A stretch of DNA of 64,000 nt from an uncultured Dehalococcoidia bacterium (GTDB taxonomy: Bacteria > Chloroflexota > Dehalococcoidia > Tepidiformales > Tepidiformaceae): positions 29,010 to 93,009 of the forward strand of contig CALLPC010000021.1 of NCBI GenBank assembly GCA_938015525.1, in the 5' to 3' direction. Positions within the stretch are counted from its first letter, which is position 1, and every line of letters begins with the position of its first letter. Positions 17,349-25,279 of this stretch are shown one piece after another. A program made the position numbers and the translations under genes. A model generated the notes under the pieces. That model saw nothing but the letters and a program-made list of their open reading frames with translations, ran no database searches and was not told the DNA's origin.

Positions 17349-17482
17349 TGCTTCGCTCCTTTCTCCCCATGAGTATCGTCCGCTCTCCATGAACGAACCG
17401 ATCGGCGTGAACCCCTCATCGCCGCCCCAGGCCTCCCGACCTGCTGCTTGCCCGCTGCCCCGGTTTCCGGTCAACTTTCGCC

Positions 17483-18262
17483 GTGGCCGCCCTCACCATC
17501 TGCTCCTGGAACGTGAACGGCATCCGGTCCGCCCTGAAAGGCGGCCACCTCCAGGCCTGGCTCGAGTCCACCGCGCCCGACATCGCCGGCTTCCAGGAAG
17601 TAAAAGCAACGCCCGACCAGCTCGAAAGCGAGCCGTGGACGGCACTCGGCTACCGGTCGTGGTGGCACCCGGCCCGCCGGGCCGGCTACAGCGGCGCGCT
17701 CCTGCTCTCCAAACCCGAGCCGCTCGAAATCCGCCTTGGGCTGGGCATCGAACGATTCGACGTCGAAGGACGCGTCATCCAGGCTGACTACCCGGAGTTC
17801 ACCCTCCTGACATCCTACTACCCCAACGCCGGCCGTGGCGAGGACCGCCTCGCTTACAAGTTCGAGTTCTACGAAGCCTTCCTCGCCCACGTCAACCGCC
17901 TTCGTGACCAGGGCCGCTCCCTCGTCTTTATGGGCGACTTCAACATCGCCCACACCGAGATGGACGTCGCTCGCCCGCAGGAAGCACTCAAGGGCACCGG
18001 GTTCCTCCCCGAAGAGCGCGCCTGGATCACCCGTATCATCGACAACGGCTACGTCGATACCTTCCGCGCCCTCCATCCCGACCAGCGGGACGCCTACACC
18101 TACTGGGACCCCTGGCGCGACCGCCGCGCCCGCAACGTCGGCTGGCGCATCGATTACGTCTTCGTCTCACGGGACCTCATGCCCCGCGTCCGTCGCGCCT
18201 TCATCCAGCCCGAAATCATGGGTTCCGACCACTGCCCCGTCGGCATCGAACTCGACCTCTGA
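17483..18262 (+). CDS. xth: Exodeoxyribonuclease III / AP endonuclease
   Basis: Base-excision repair enzyme cleaving at abasic sites and degrading 3' ends. The 259-residue protein has ICSWNVNGIRSAL (Asn metal/substrate residue), AGFQEVKATPDQLES (catalytic Glu), SYYPNAGRGEDRLAYK, GDFNIAHTEMDVARP (catalytic Asp and Asn) and the C-terminal GSDHCPVGIEL with the Asp-His pair. Length is standard for the ExoIII family. The start is GTG at 17483 since the frame opens there with the family beginning. It stands alone, divergent from the small zinc protein. Confidence 0.95.
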   Translation: MAALTICSWNVNGIRSALKGGHLQAWLESTAPDIAGFQEVKATPDQLESEPWTALGYRSWWHPARRAGYSGALLLSKPEPLEIRLGLGIERFDVEGRVIQADYPEFTLLTSYYPNAGRGEDRLAYKFEFYEAFLAHVNRLRDQGRSLVFMGDFNIAHTEMDVARPQEALKGTGFLPEERAWITRIIDNGYVDTFRALHPDQRDAYTYWDPWRDRRARNVGWRIDYVFVSRDLMPRVRRAFIQPEIMGSDHCPVGIELDL

Positions 18263-18296
18263 CGCCGGGCACCTTTCCCTAACCCTCGCGTAAACG

Positions 18297-18302
18297 TACG
18301 AT
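18297..18302 (+). promoter_or_regulatory. -10-like box giving a leaderless MFS mRNA
   Basis: TACGAT ends six bases before the ATG at 18309 and no Shine-Dalgarno site is present. Same arrangement as iscS, dapF and the HEAT gene. Confidence 0.4.
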
Positions 18303-18308
18303 GCCCCC

Positions 18309-19640
18309 ATGCCGCGCCTGCCCGGGGCCGACACGACCTTCCGCGCCCTCCGCCACCCCAACTACCGCCTCCTCTGGCTCGGCCAGACGGGCCACTCCGC
18401 CACCCTCTGGATGGACCAGGTCGCCCGTGCCGTCCTCATCCTCGACCTGACCGACTCCGCCGTCATGCTCTCCCTCGTCATCGCGACCCGCCTCGCGCCC
18501 ATCCTCCTGTTCGGGCTGCTCGCGGGCGCCGTCGCCGACCGCTACGACCGGAAACGCATCCTCACCATTACCCAGTGCACGTCGACTGCCTGCCACCTGT
18601 TCATCGGCATCGCCGCCGTCGCCGGCATCGTCGAGGTCTGGCACGTCTTCCTCACCGCCGGTATCGCCGGTACCGCGATGGCCTTCAACCAGCCCGTCCG
18701 CCAGTCCCTCATTCCCCGCACGGTGCCTGCCGAAGACCTGCTCAACGCTGTCGCCCTCAATTCCACCGCCCTCAGCTTCATGCGCATCGGCGGCGGCGCG
18801 TTCGCGGGCGCCCTTCTCGTCATCACCTCGGTCGGGGGCGTCTACCTCATCACCGCCGGCATCTACCTCCTCGTCATCCTCACCACCCTCCTGATGCGGC
18901 TGGACGATGACGGAGCCGCCCGCCGCAGGGAATCCGGCCTCTTCGCCGACCTCGCCGAAGGCTTCCGCTACGTCGCCAGCCAGCCCGTCCTCTTCGTCGT
19001 CACCGGCCTCGCCCTCATCCTGTTCATCTTCGGCTTCCCGTACCAGCAGGTCTTCGTTCCGCTCCTCGCGAAGAAAACGCTCGGCCTCGGCGACTCCGGC
19101 GTGGGCTTCCTCGCCGGGGCGACCGGAGTCGGCGCGTTCGCCGGTTCCCTCTTCGTCGCCTGGAAATCCAGCATCGCCCGGCCCGGCCTCCAGCTCATGA
19201 TCAACATGCTCATCTTCGGAGCTGCCCTGGTCGCCATCTCGCTCCAGCAGAACACCTGGCTCACCGCCCTCCTCCTCGCGGTCGCCGGCAGCATGACTGT
19301 CACCTACATGGCCTTCACCAACGGCATCCTCCTCTCCAACAGCAAGCCCGAGATGCACGGCCGGGTCATGTCGCTCCTCAGCCTCGACCGCGGCCTCATC
19401 CCCATCGGGGCCATCCTCGCCGGCCTCCTCGTACAGCGCCTTGGCATTCGCCCCGGTCTCTTCACCCTCGGCATCGCCATCATCGCCATGAGTAGCCTCG
19501 TGCTCCTCGTCTTCGGGCGCCGCCTCGCAGAAATCCGCTCGGCCACCGCCGTGCGTGGCCACGTCCCCGCGAATGAACCGCCGCCCGCCGGGTCGACGGG
19601 CAGCTCGCCCGCCCCCGTTCCCTTCCCCTCCCGCCGGTGA
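18309..19640 (+). CDS. MFS transporter, EntS/MFS_3-like exporter
   Basis: A 443-residue protein with about 12 membrane helices. It opens FRALRHPNYRLLWLGQTGHSA, the amphipathic start typical of the MFS_3 branch (enterobactin exporter and relatives), and has AGAVADRYDRKRILTITQ as motif A after helix 2. FNQPVRQSLIPRTVPAED is the characteristic helix 4-5 loop of this branch. The last 40 residues are Pro/Ala-rich and cytosolic. Substrate unknown. A related but distinct copy is encoded at 59454-60794. Confidence 0.88.
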   Translation: MPRLPGADTTFRALRHPNYRLLWLGQTGHSATLWMDQVARAVLILDLTDSAVMLSLVIATRLAPILLFGLLAGAVADRYDRKRILTITQCTSTACHLFIGIAAVAGIVEVWHVFLTAGIAGTAMAFNQPVRQSLIPRTVPAEDLLNAVALNSTALSFMRIGGGAFAGALLVITSVGGVYLITAGIYLLVILTTLLMRLDDDGAARRRESGLFADLAEGFRYVASQPVLFVVTGLALILFIFGFPYQQVFVPLLAKKTLGLGDSGVGFLAGATGVGAFAGSLFVAWKSSIARPGLQLMINMLIFGAALVAISLQQNTWLTALLLAVAGSMTVTYMAFTNGILLSNSKPEMHGRVMSLLSLDRGLIPIGAILAGLLVQRLGIRPGLFTLGIAIIAMSSLVLLVFGRRLAEIRSATAVRGHVPANEPPPAGSTGSSPAPVPFPSRR

Positions 19641-19647
19641 GCTCCCT

Positions 19648-19676
19648 TTGACCCCGCGCCCGCTGCTTCGTATGGT
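19648..19676 (+). promoter_or_regulatory. Promoter of tRNA-Pro
   Basis: TTGACC (19648-19653), exactly 17 bases, TATGGT (19671-19676). RNA would start near 19683, about 43 bases before the mature tRNA 5' end. Confidence 0.6.
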
Positions 19677-19725
19677 GTACCGTGGAACGGCGCGCGGGCG
19701 GCACGAAGTGTCAGTTCGCCCGGGT

Positions 19726-19802
<77 letters not shown>

Positions 19803-19808
19803 TCCTTC

Positions 19809-20237
19809 CTAGCCTCGGGCCGGCCGAAAGTACGGCAGCGTGACCTCCCCGGTCACGTCGTCGAACACCACCTCGAGCCGCATCCCAATACGCACCGCTT
19901 CGGGGTCCACCTCTACGAGCCGCGACGTCATCCTCGGGCCCTCGTCCAGCTCCACCACGGCGATGACGAACGGCACGTCCGCCTCGAAATCCGGCGAGGT
20001 CGGCCGGCGCGCCACCGTGTAGCTGTACAGCGTCGCCTTCCCCGACGCCTCCACCCACTCCAGCCGGTTCGAAAGGCACCTCGGGCAGTGCGACCGCGGG
20101 TAGAAAAACACGTGCCCCGCATCGCACCGCTGAATGAGCAGCCGGTGCTGCCTGGCCCCCTCCCAGAACGGCTGCGTAACCGGCGTCGGCACCGGCAGCG
20201 GTTCGATCCCCATTCGATACTTCGGCATCGCGCTCAC
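19809..20237 (-). CDS. DUF35 zinc-ribbon/OB-fold protein, partner of the thiolase-like protein
   Basis: A 142-residue protein with rubredoxin-like zinc ribbon (Cys in RCDAGHVFFYPRSHCPRC) followed by an OB-fold (SGKATLYSYTVARR onward). In the first CxxC pair only one Cys remains (CDAG), so zinc binding may be altered. DUF35 proteins form complexes with thiolase-like or ketosynthase-like proteins, channel acyl-CoA and are needed for activity, as in archaeal HMG-CoA synthase/thiolase and actinobacterial ChsH2-Ltp2. The four-base overlap with the thiolase-like gene supports a stable pair. Confidence 0.88.
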   Translation of the reverse strand: MSAMPKYRMGIEPLPVPTPVTQPFWEGARQHRLLIQRCDAGHVFFYPRSHCPRCLSNRLEWVEASGKATLYSYTVARRPTSPDFEADVPFVIAVVELDEGPRMTSRLVEVDPEAVRIGMRLEVVFDDVTGEVTLPYFRPARG

Positions 20238-21415
20238 TCCCCCCGCAGAATCAGCGAGACCTGCTCGCTCATCAGCCCACCGTTCCCGTGGACGAACACC
20301 GTGTCGCAGCGCCGCAGCTGCCGCTCCCCCGCCCGGCCCGTCAGCTGCAGGTAGGCCTCCGTGATGTGCGACATCCCGCCGGCCATCCCGGCCTGTCCAA
20401 AGCTCAGCTGCCCCCCGTGCGTATTCAGCGGGAAGTCCCCGCGGTACGTCAGGTCGTGTTCCTCCACGAACTTCCCCGCCTCCCCCTTCCCGCAGAATCC
20501 CGCATCCTCCAGCGTCAGCAAGACCGTGATCGTGTAGCAGTCATAAAGCGAAGCAAGGTCGACCTCCGACCGCTTCACCCCGGCCATCGCGAACGCCCGG
20601 TCCGCCGCCGCCCTTATCGGCGTCTCCGTAAAGCTCGGGTCGTAGGTAACCGAAAGGTGCGTCGTGTTCTCGCCGCCCCCGATGATGTACGCCGGCCGGT
20701 GCTTCGCCCGCCTCGCCTTCTCCTTCGAGGTCACCACCACCGCCGCGCCGCCGAAGCACGGCATCACGATTTCGAGCAGGTGCAACGGGTCCACGATGAC
20801 GGGCGAATTCAGCACATCGTCGATGTCGATCGGGTCGCGAAACACCGCCTTCGGATTCGCCGCCGCGTTCGTCCGCTGGTCCACCGCCACCTTCGCCCGC
20901 TGCCGGTCGGTCAGCCCGTATTCATAGGCATACCGGTTGGCGATCATCGCGTAGGCATAGTTCTGCCCGATAGCCCCGAACGGATAATCGAACTCGCCCA
21001 TCGGCGAGCCCCAGGCCCCCATCCGAAACGTCGGCCCGCCACCCTTCGGGTTCTTCGGCCGCGGCAGCGTATGGACGATGCAGAGCGCCGTCTCGCAGAG
21101 CCCGAGCTCGATCGCCATCGCCGCCCGCAGCACCGCGCCCGCACCGGTCGCTCCCCCGAGGTCCACGACCTCCGAGAAGTGCGAGCCGATACCCAGGTAC
21201 TCCGTCAGGTGCCCCGGCGCGAACAACCCTCCCGAGTCCGCGAGGTGGCCGGTCATCAGCCCGTCGACGTCATCGTGGGCCAGGCCAGCATCCTCCAGCG
21301 CAAGCCGGGCCAGCTCCGCGTAGGCTTCCAGCCCCATCCATGTCCGGTCCGGCCGCCGCACGGGGGCAAACTCGGCTACCCCGACGACTGCCGCTTCCCC
21401 GCGCAAACCCCTCAT
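20234..21415 (-). CDS. Thiolase-like / lipid-transfer-type acyl-CoA protein lacking the usual Cys nucleophile
   Basis: A 393-residue thiolase-fold protein of the SCP-x/DitF/Ltp group. C-terminal thiolase landmarks are NTHGGQLSFGQAGMAGGM with the His, and SLYDCYTITVLLTLEDAGFCG. At the place of the nucleophilic Cys (usually C-x-S/G-G) the sequence reads VDLGGATGAGAVLRAAM, with no Cys. Family members of this kind act as retro-aldolases with DUF35 partners in steroid side-chain loss, so an aldolase is as likely as a thiolase. ATG at 21415 is chosen, eight bases after GGAGG; a TTG one codon earlier is possible. Confidence 0.85.
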   Translation of the reverse strand: MRGLRGEAAVVGVAEFAPVRRPDRTWMGLEAYAELARLALEDAGLAHDDVDGLMTGHLADSGGLFAPGHLTEYLGIGSHFSEVVDLGGATGAGAVLRAAMAIELGLCETALCIVHTLPRPKNPKGGGPTFRMGAWGSPMGEFDYPFGAIGQNYAYAMIANRYAYEYGLTDRQRAKVAVDQRTNAAANPKAVFRDPIDIDDVLNSPVIVDPLHLLEIVMPCFGGAAVVVTSKEKARRAKHRPAYIIGGGENTTHLSVTYDPSFTETPIRAAADRAFAMAGVKRSEVDLASLYDCYTITVLLTLEDAGFCGKGEAGKFVEEHDLTYRGDFPLNTHGGQLSFGQAGMAGGMSHITEAYLQLTGRAGERQLRRCDTVFVHGNGGLMSEQVSLILRGE

Positions 21416-21514
21416 CAATCGAACCTCCTTCGCGTTTTACACGCGGCCGCATCCTACCCGCCCCGCAGCCCTGGCGCGACGCGGGTTCCCGGCTCCGCTT
21501 CCGCGCCGGCCAAC

Positions 21515-21540
21515 AAAAAAGGCCCCATGGTCGGAGCCTT
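21515..21540 (-). terminator. Intrinsic terminator of the tRNA-Trp/Leu/Cys transcript
   Basis: On the minus strand AAGGCTCC, a six-base loop and GGGGCCTT form an 8-bp stem (one G-T pair) followed by a run of Ts. It starts 11 bases after the tRNA-Cys 3' end. Confidence 0.85.
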
Positions 21541-21550
21541 CGGAGAGGTC

Positions 21551-21624
<74 letters not shown>

Positions 21625-21638
21625 GGCATTCGTTGCGT

Positions 21639-21723
21639 TGGTGCCCAGGGTGAGATTTGAACTCACACGCCTGTACGGCACTGCCCCCTCAAGACAGCGT
21701 GTCTGCCATTCCACCACCTGGGC
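21639..21723 (-). tRNA. tRNA-Leu (GAG)
   Basis: Class II tRNA of 85 bases: acceptor GCCCAGG with CCTGGGC, anticodon stem CTGTC/GGCAG with loop TTGAGGG (anticodon GAG), a variable arm, T-arm ending TTCAAAT, discriminator A and encoded CCA. Confidence 0.94.
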
Positions 21724-21792
21724 AACGCACCCACATCCTACGAACCCTCCCGGCCAAGCGGCAAGCGCCTGAGGGTCGGCGCCCGGGAGACC

Positions 21793-21868
21793 TGGCAGGG
21801 GTGGCAGGACTCGAACCCGCGACACTCGGTTTTGGAGACCGATGCTCTACCAGCTGAGCTACACCCCT
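21793..21868 (-). tRNA. tRNA-Trp (CCA)
   Basis: Acceptor AGGGGTG with CACCCCT, D-arm GCTC/GAGC, anticodon stem CGGT with loop CTCCAAA (anticodon CCA), T-arm with TTCGAGT, discriminator G, encoded CCA. 76 bases. First of the tRNA cluster, 50 bases after the small zinc-ribbon gene, so probably cotranscribed with it. Confidence 0.95.
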
Positions 21869-21918
21869 GTCCGCCTCCATCGTAGCAAAGCCGGCCCAAT
21901 GCGGAATCCCCTCCCCCC

Positions 21919-22101
21919 TCACGCCGCCCGCGGATGGCTGCTCAGCGACCCGCAGGCCGGGCAGCGCGGCACCCGCGTCACCCGCGGCCGCTCCCCAAAC
22001 TGGAACCGCGCCCCGCACCGGTCGCACTCCAGCCTCCGGAACATCTTCCCCTCCGCCGCCTTCACGGCCCAGCCCGGCCGAAACTGCCTGAGCCCGTCCA
22101 C
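21919..22101 (-). CDS. Small zinc-ribbon protein, 60 residues
   Basis: Starts MDGLRQFRPGWAVKAAEGKM and carries LECDRCGARFQFG then RCPACGSL: two CxxC knuckles about 21 residues apart, a zinc ribbon. GTG at 22101 is preceded by GGGAGGG with an eight-base gap, which decides the start. It lies upstream of the tRNA-Trp/Leu/Cys cluster in the same direction and divergent from argF. Function unknown; similar small ribbons occur as nucleic-acid or polymerase-associated factors. Confidence 0.65.
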   Translation of the reverse strand: MDGLRQFRPGWAVKAAEGKMFRRLECDRCGARFQFGERPRVTRVPRCPACGSLSSHPRAA

Positions 22102-22181
22102 GGCAATACCCTCCCGTCATCACTATCGTCACGCACCTTCCACCAAGACAGTGCCGATCGAACACAAGCCGCTGCCCCTCC

Positions 22182-22187
22182 TATACT
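22182..22187 (+). promoter_or_regulatory. -10 box of argF, leaderless mRNA likely
   Basis: TATACT, five of six matches to consensus, ends seven bases before the argF ATG; no ribosome-binding site exists in between. Confidence 0.5.
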
Positions 22188-22194
22188 TCCCCCA

Positions 22195-23127
22195 ATGCAC
22201 ACGCCCCGGCACCTCCTCAGCTCCGCCGACCTCACCCCCGCCGAGACCTCCTACCTCCTCGACCTCGCCGCTGCACTCAAGCGCCGCCCGCAGAAGCTCC
22301 TCACCGGCAAACACCTCGCCCTCCTCTTCGAAAAAGCCTCCCTCCGCACCCGCGTCAGCTTCGAAATCGCCATGGACCACCTCGGGGCCTTCACCATGTA
22401 CCTCGACCCCCGCGAAGTCGGCCTCGGCGAACGTGAAGCCATCCGCGACGTCTCGCGCGTGCTCGCACGCTACGTCGATATCGTCGCCGTCCGCACCTAC
22501 GGCCAGTCCATCATCGAGGAGTACGCCCGCTTCTCCTCCATCCCCGTCATCAACGCCCTCACCGACGAAGAACACCCCTGCCAGGCCCTCGCCGACCTCC
22601 TCACCCTCCGCGAGCACATGGGCGACCTCCGCGGCCGCTCGCTGGCCTTCGTGGGCGATGGCAACAACGTCTCGACCAGCCTCGTCCTGACCGCCACTGC
22701 CCTCGGGATGGATGTCCGCATCGCCTCCCCCGCCGCCTATCAGCTCCCCGGCTGGGCCGCCGCCGAAGCCTCGAATCGCGCCGCTGCCTCCGGCGGCAGC
22801 TTCCTCACCACCACGGACCCCGTCGAAGCCGTCCGCGGCGCCGAGGCCCTCTACACCGACGTCTGGACCTCGATGGGGCAGGAGCGCGAAGCCGAGCGCC
22901 GCAAAATCGACTTCGCCGCCTACCAGCTCAACGCCTCCCTCGTCGCCCACGCGCGGCCGGGCGCCTTCATCATGCACGACCTGCCCGCTCACCGTGGCGA
23001 GGAAATCACCGACGACGTCTTCGAATCGCCTTCCGCCATCATCTTCGACCAGGCCGAAAACCGGGTCTGGGCACAGGCCGCCGTCGTCGCCTTCCTCCTC
23101 GGAGCCGACGGCCAGGTCGAACGCTGA
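22195..23127 (+). CDS. argF: Ornithine carbamoyltransferase
   Basis: Joins carbamoyl phosphate and ornithine to citrulline in arginine synthesis. In the 310-residue protein the carbamoyl-phosphate loop is FEKASLRTRVSFE (residues 46-58, Ser49, Arg51, Thr52, Arg53), HPCQALADLLT starts at 127 (His and Gln), and DVWTSMGQE at 222-230 is the ornithine loop. The late loop that normally reads HCLP reads HDLPAHRGEE (261-270), with Asp262 for the ornithine-contacting Cys. Other family features are intact. The ATG is fixed by the family start and by the -10 box just upstream. Confidence 0.93.
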   Translation: MHTPRHLLSSADLTPAETSYLLDLAAALKRRPQKLLTGKHLALLFEKASLRTRVSFEIAMDHLGAFTMYLDPREVGLGEREAIRDVSRVLARYVDIVAVRTYGQSIIEEYARFSSIPVINALTDEEHPCQALADLLTLREHMGDLRGRSLAFVGDGNNVSTSLVLTATALGMDVRIASPAAYQLPGWAAAEASNRAAASGGSFLTTTDPVEAVRGAEALYTDVWTSMGQEREAERRKIDFAAYQLNASLVAHARPGAFIMHDLPAHRGEEITDDVFESPSAIIFDQAENRVWAQAAVVAFLLGADGQVER

Positions 23128-23151
23128 ACCCGCCGTTCCCTGCCGGCAGCG

Positions 23152-23157
23152 TATGAT
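23152..23157 (+). promoter_or_regulatory. -10 box of the cdaA-cdaR-der-plsY-gpsA operon
   Basis: TATGAT lies 35 bases before the cdaA ATG, giving a short leader of about 28 bases. No clear -35 match is seen. Confidence 0.4.
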
Positions 23158-23192
23158 GAGCCGACCCTCCGCTGTGGCCTCTCGCTGCCGCC

Positions 23193-24005
23193 ATGTTTGA
23201 TTTCGACCACGTCCGCGACGTCCTCGCCCAGTTCTCCTTTACCAGCGCCGTCGACGTCCTCCTCATCGCCGTCCTCATCTACACGGCGCTCCGCCTCCTC
23301 AGCGGCACCCGCGCCATGACCCAGCTTCGGGGCCTCGTCGCCCTCTTCCTCGTCTTCGTCGTCCTCGGCCGCGCCCTCGACCTCGTCGTCATCAACTTCC
23401 TCATCGCCCACTCCGTCACCGCACTCCTCGTCGGCGCCGTCATCATCTTCCAACCCGAAATCCGTCGCGCGCTCGACCGCCTCGGGCGGACCGGCTTCTC
23501 CGGCTGGTTCCGCACCGCCGAGTACAGCGACGTCATCGAGGCCGTCTCACGAGCCGCCGGCCGCATGGCCGCCGCCCGCCACGGCGGCATCGTCGTCATC
23601 GAACGCGAAACCGGCCTCCAGGACGTCATCGAAACCGGCGTTCCCGTCGAGGCACGCGTCTCCCCCGAGCTCCTCTCCAGCATCTTCTTCCCCAATTCGC
23701 CGCTCCACGATATGGCCGTCGTCATCCGCGACCAGCGCATCGTCGCGGCCGGCTGCGTTCTCCCGCTCGCTTCCGACCCCGCCGACCGCAACCTTGGCAC
23801 CCGCCACCGCGCTGCACTCGGCATCACCGAAACCACCGATGCCATCGCCGTCGTCGTTTCCGAAGAAACCGGGGAGATAAGCGTCGCCCTCAACGGCCGC
23901 CTCACCCCCGTCCCCGATGAGCGTCGCCTCCGCGCCGTCCTCGAATGGGTCCTCGAACCGGACGGCGCCCGTCCCCCAGCCTCTCCCGCTGAGGTGCGCA
24001 CGTGA
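23193..24005 (+). CDS. cdaA: Diadenylate cyclase CdaA, with DMA in place of DGA
   Basis: Makes cyclic di-AMP from two ATP. The 270-residue protein has three N-terminal membrane helices (about 18-36, 46-70, 74-90), then a DAC domain with SIFFPNSPLHDMAVVI (164-178) and LGTRHRAALGITE (201-213). The RHR motif (204-206) is intact. The catalytic DGA motif reads D173-M174-A175; the metal-binding Asp is kept but the Gly that shapes the ATP pocket is Met. First gene of an operon with cdaR, its usual regulator, joined by a GTGA overlap. Confidence 0.92.
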   Translation: MFDFDHVRDVLAQFSFTSAVDVLLIAVLIYTALRLLSGTRAMTQLRGLVALFLVFVVLGRALDLVVINFLIAHSVTALLVGAVIIFQPEIRRALDRLGRTGFSGWFRTAEYSDVIEAVSRAAGRMAAARHGGIVVIERETGLQDVIETGVPVEARVSPELLSSIFFPNSPLHDMAVVIRDQRIVAAGCVLPLASDPADRNLGTRHRAALGITETTDAIAVVVSEETGEISVALNGRLTPVPDERRLRAVLEWVLEPDGARPPASPAEVRT

Positions 24006-25279
24006 ACGGCAACCACCGCCGGCCATCCCGCCGCCAGGCCGCCCGGCAGGTCTTCACCGGGTCGGTCCGCTCCCTCCGCGAGCACTGGGCCCAGGCCACC
24101 TTCAGCCTCCTCGCCGCGTTCGCCATCTGGTTCGTCGTCCAGGACGTCGAAAACCCGCGCGTCTCCGTCACCTTCCCGGAAGAAGGCCAGCCTGCCTCCA
24201 TCGTCGTCACCCCAGAGAATGCCGGCCCCTATATCGTCCGCGAAAGCCACTCCGTCCGCGTCATCGCCGAGGGCCGCGCCGATGACCTCGCCGCCCTCGC
24301 CCCGTCCGACTTCGACGCCCGCGTCGACGTCCGCGGCATGCAGCCCGGCGTCGAAGAATTTCGCCAGGTTCGCGTCACCTCCCGCCGGCCCGGCATCCGT
24401 GTCCTCCAGGTCATCCCCTCCCAGGTCCGAATTACCCTCGTCGAACCCGCCACCCGCGAACTCCCTGTCACCATCCGTCGCTCGGGCCAGCTCCCTGCCG
24501 GCTTCCGCGAGGACGAATCCGGGACCACCGTCGAGCCCGCCGTCGTCACCATCTCCGGCCTCCCCGAACGCGTCCAGGCCGTCCAGTCCGTCGACCTCGA
24601 CGTCAACCTCAGTGGCGTCAAAGACCAGTCCTACGTCGTCACCGGCGAACTTGTCGCCCGCTCCGCCACCGGCACGACCGAAACCGTCGCCATCACACCG
24701 CCCCGCGCAACCGCCACCATCCGCATCGTCCAGGCCTTCGTCCAGCGTACCCTCCCCGTCCTCGTCGACCTGGCCGGTGCGCCCGCCGCCGGCTACCGGG
24801 TCTCCTCCATCACCGTCGACCCGCCCGCCGTCACCGTCTCCGGCGAACGCGCCGTCGTCAACGAACTGAATGCCGTCACCGCCGAAAAGGTCGACGTCAC
24901 CGGCGCCCGTACAGAGCTCCGCCTCGTCCGCAGCCTCGTTGCTATCCCCAACGTCTCCCTCGACCGGCGCGCCGTCACCATCACCATCCGCTTCGAACTG
25001 GTCGAGTCAGCCGCCAGCCTGCTCGTCGCCCCAGAGCTCCAGAATCTTCCCCCCGGCTTCGCCCGTGACCCGTCCCGCCCCCTGGCCGTCGAAGTCCGGG
25101 CAACCGGCCCCGCCGACCTCATCGCCGCGCTCCGCCCGTCCGACATCCGGGCCACCGTCTCCCTCACCGGTGCTACAGCTGGCACCGGGGCCTATCCTGT
25201 AACCGTGACCGGCCCCCCGGGACTCAAGCTCGAAGCCCCATCCACGGTCACCGTGACCCTCATCCAGGTGCTCCCGTGA
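24002..25279 (+). CDS. cdaR: YbbR-domain protein, CdaR-like regulator of diadenylate cyclase
   Basis: A 425-residue protein with one N-terminal membrane anchor (FSLLAAFAIWFVVQDVE, about residues 38-54) and a long extracytoplasmic part made of about four YbbR beta-repeats; the recurrent pattern is VxLxVxxxxPxGYR...PxxVTVSGxxxxV. In Firmicutes the same protein pairs with CdaA and modulates its activity. The GTG start overlaps cdaA and the stop overlaps der, four bases each. Usual third partner glmM is absent. Confidence 0.9.
   Translation: MNGNHRRPSRRQAARQVFTGSVRSLREHWAQATFSLLAAFAIWFVVQDVENPRVSVTFPEEGQPASIVVTPENAGPYIVRESHSVRVIAEGRADDLAALAPSDFDARVDVRGMQPGVEEFRQVRVTSRRPGIRVLQVIPSQVRITLVEPATRELPVTIRRSGQLPAGFREDESGTTVEPAVVTISGLPERVQAVQSVDLDVNLSGVKDQSYVVTGELVARSATGTTETVAITPPRATATIRIVQAFVQRTLPVLVDLAGAPAAGYRVSSITVDPPAVTVSGERAVVNELNAVTAEKVDVTGARTELRLVRSLVAIPNVSLDRRAVTITIRFELVESAASLLVAPELQNLPPGFARDPSRPLAVEVRATGPADLIAALRPSDIRATVSLTGATAGTGAYPVTVTGPPGLKLEAPSTVTVTLIQVLP

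Noticed and set aside
18279..19562. 427-codon acidic frame opposite the MFS gene
   Set aside because: Mirror of a membrane-protein gene; Glu/Asp/Gly-rich, no domain, no ribosome site.
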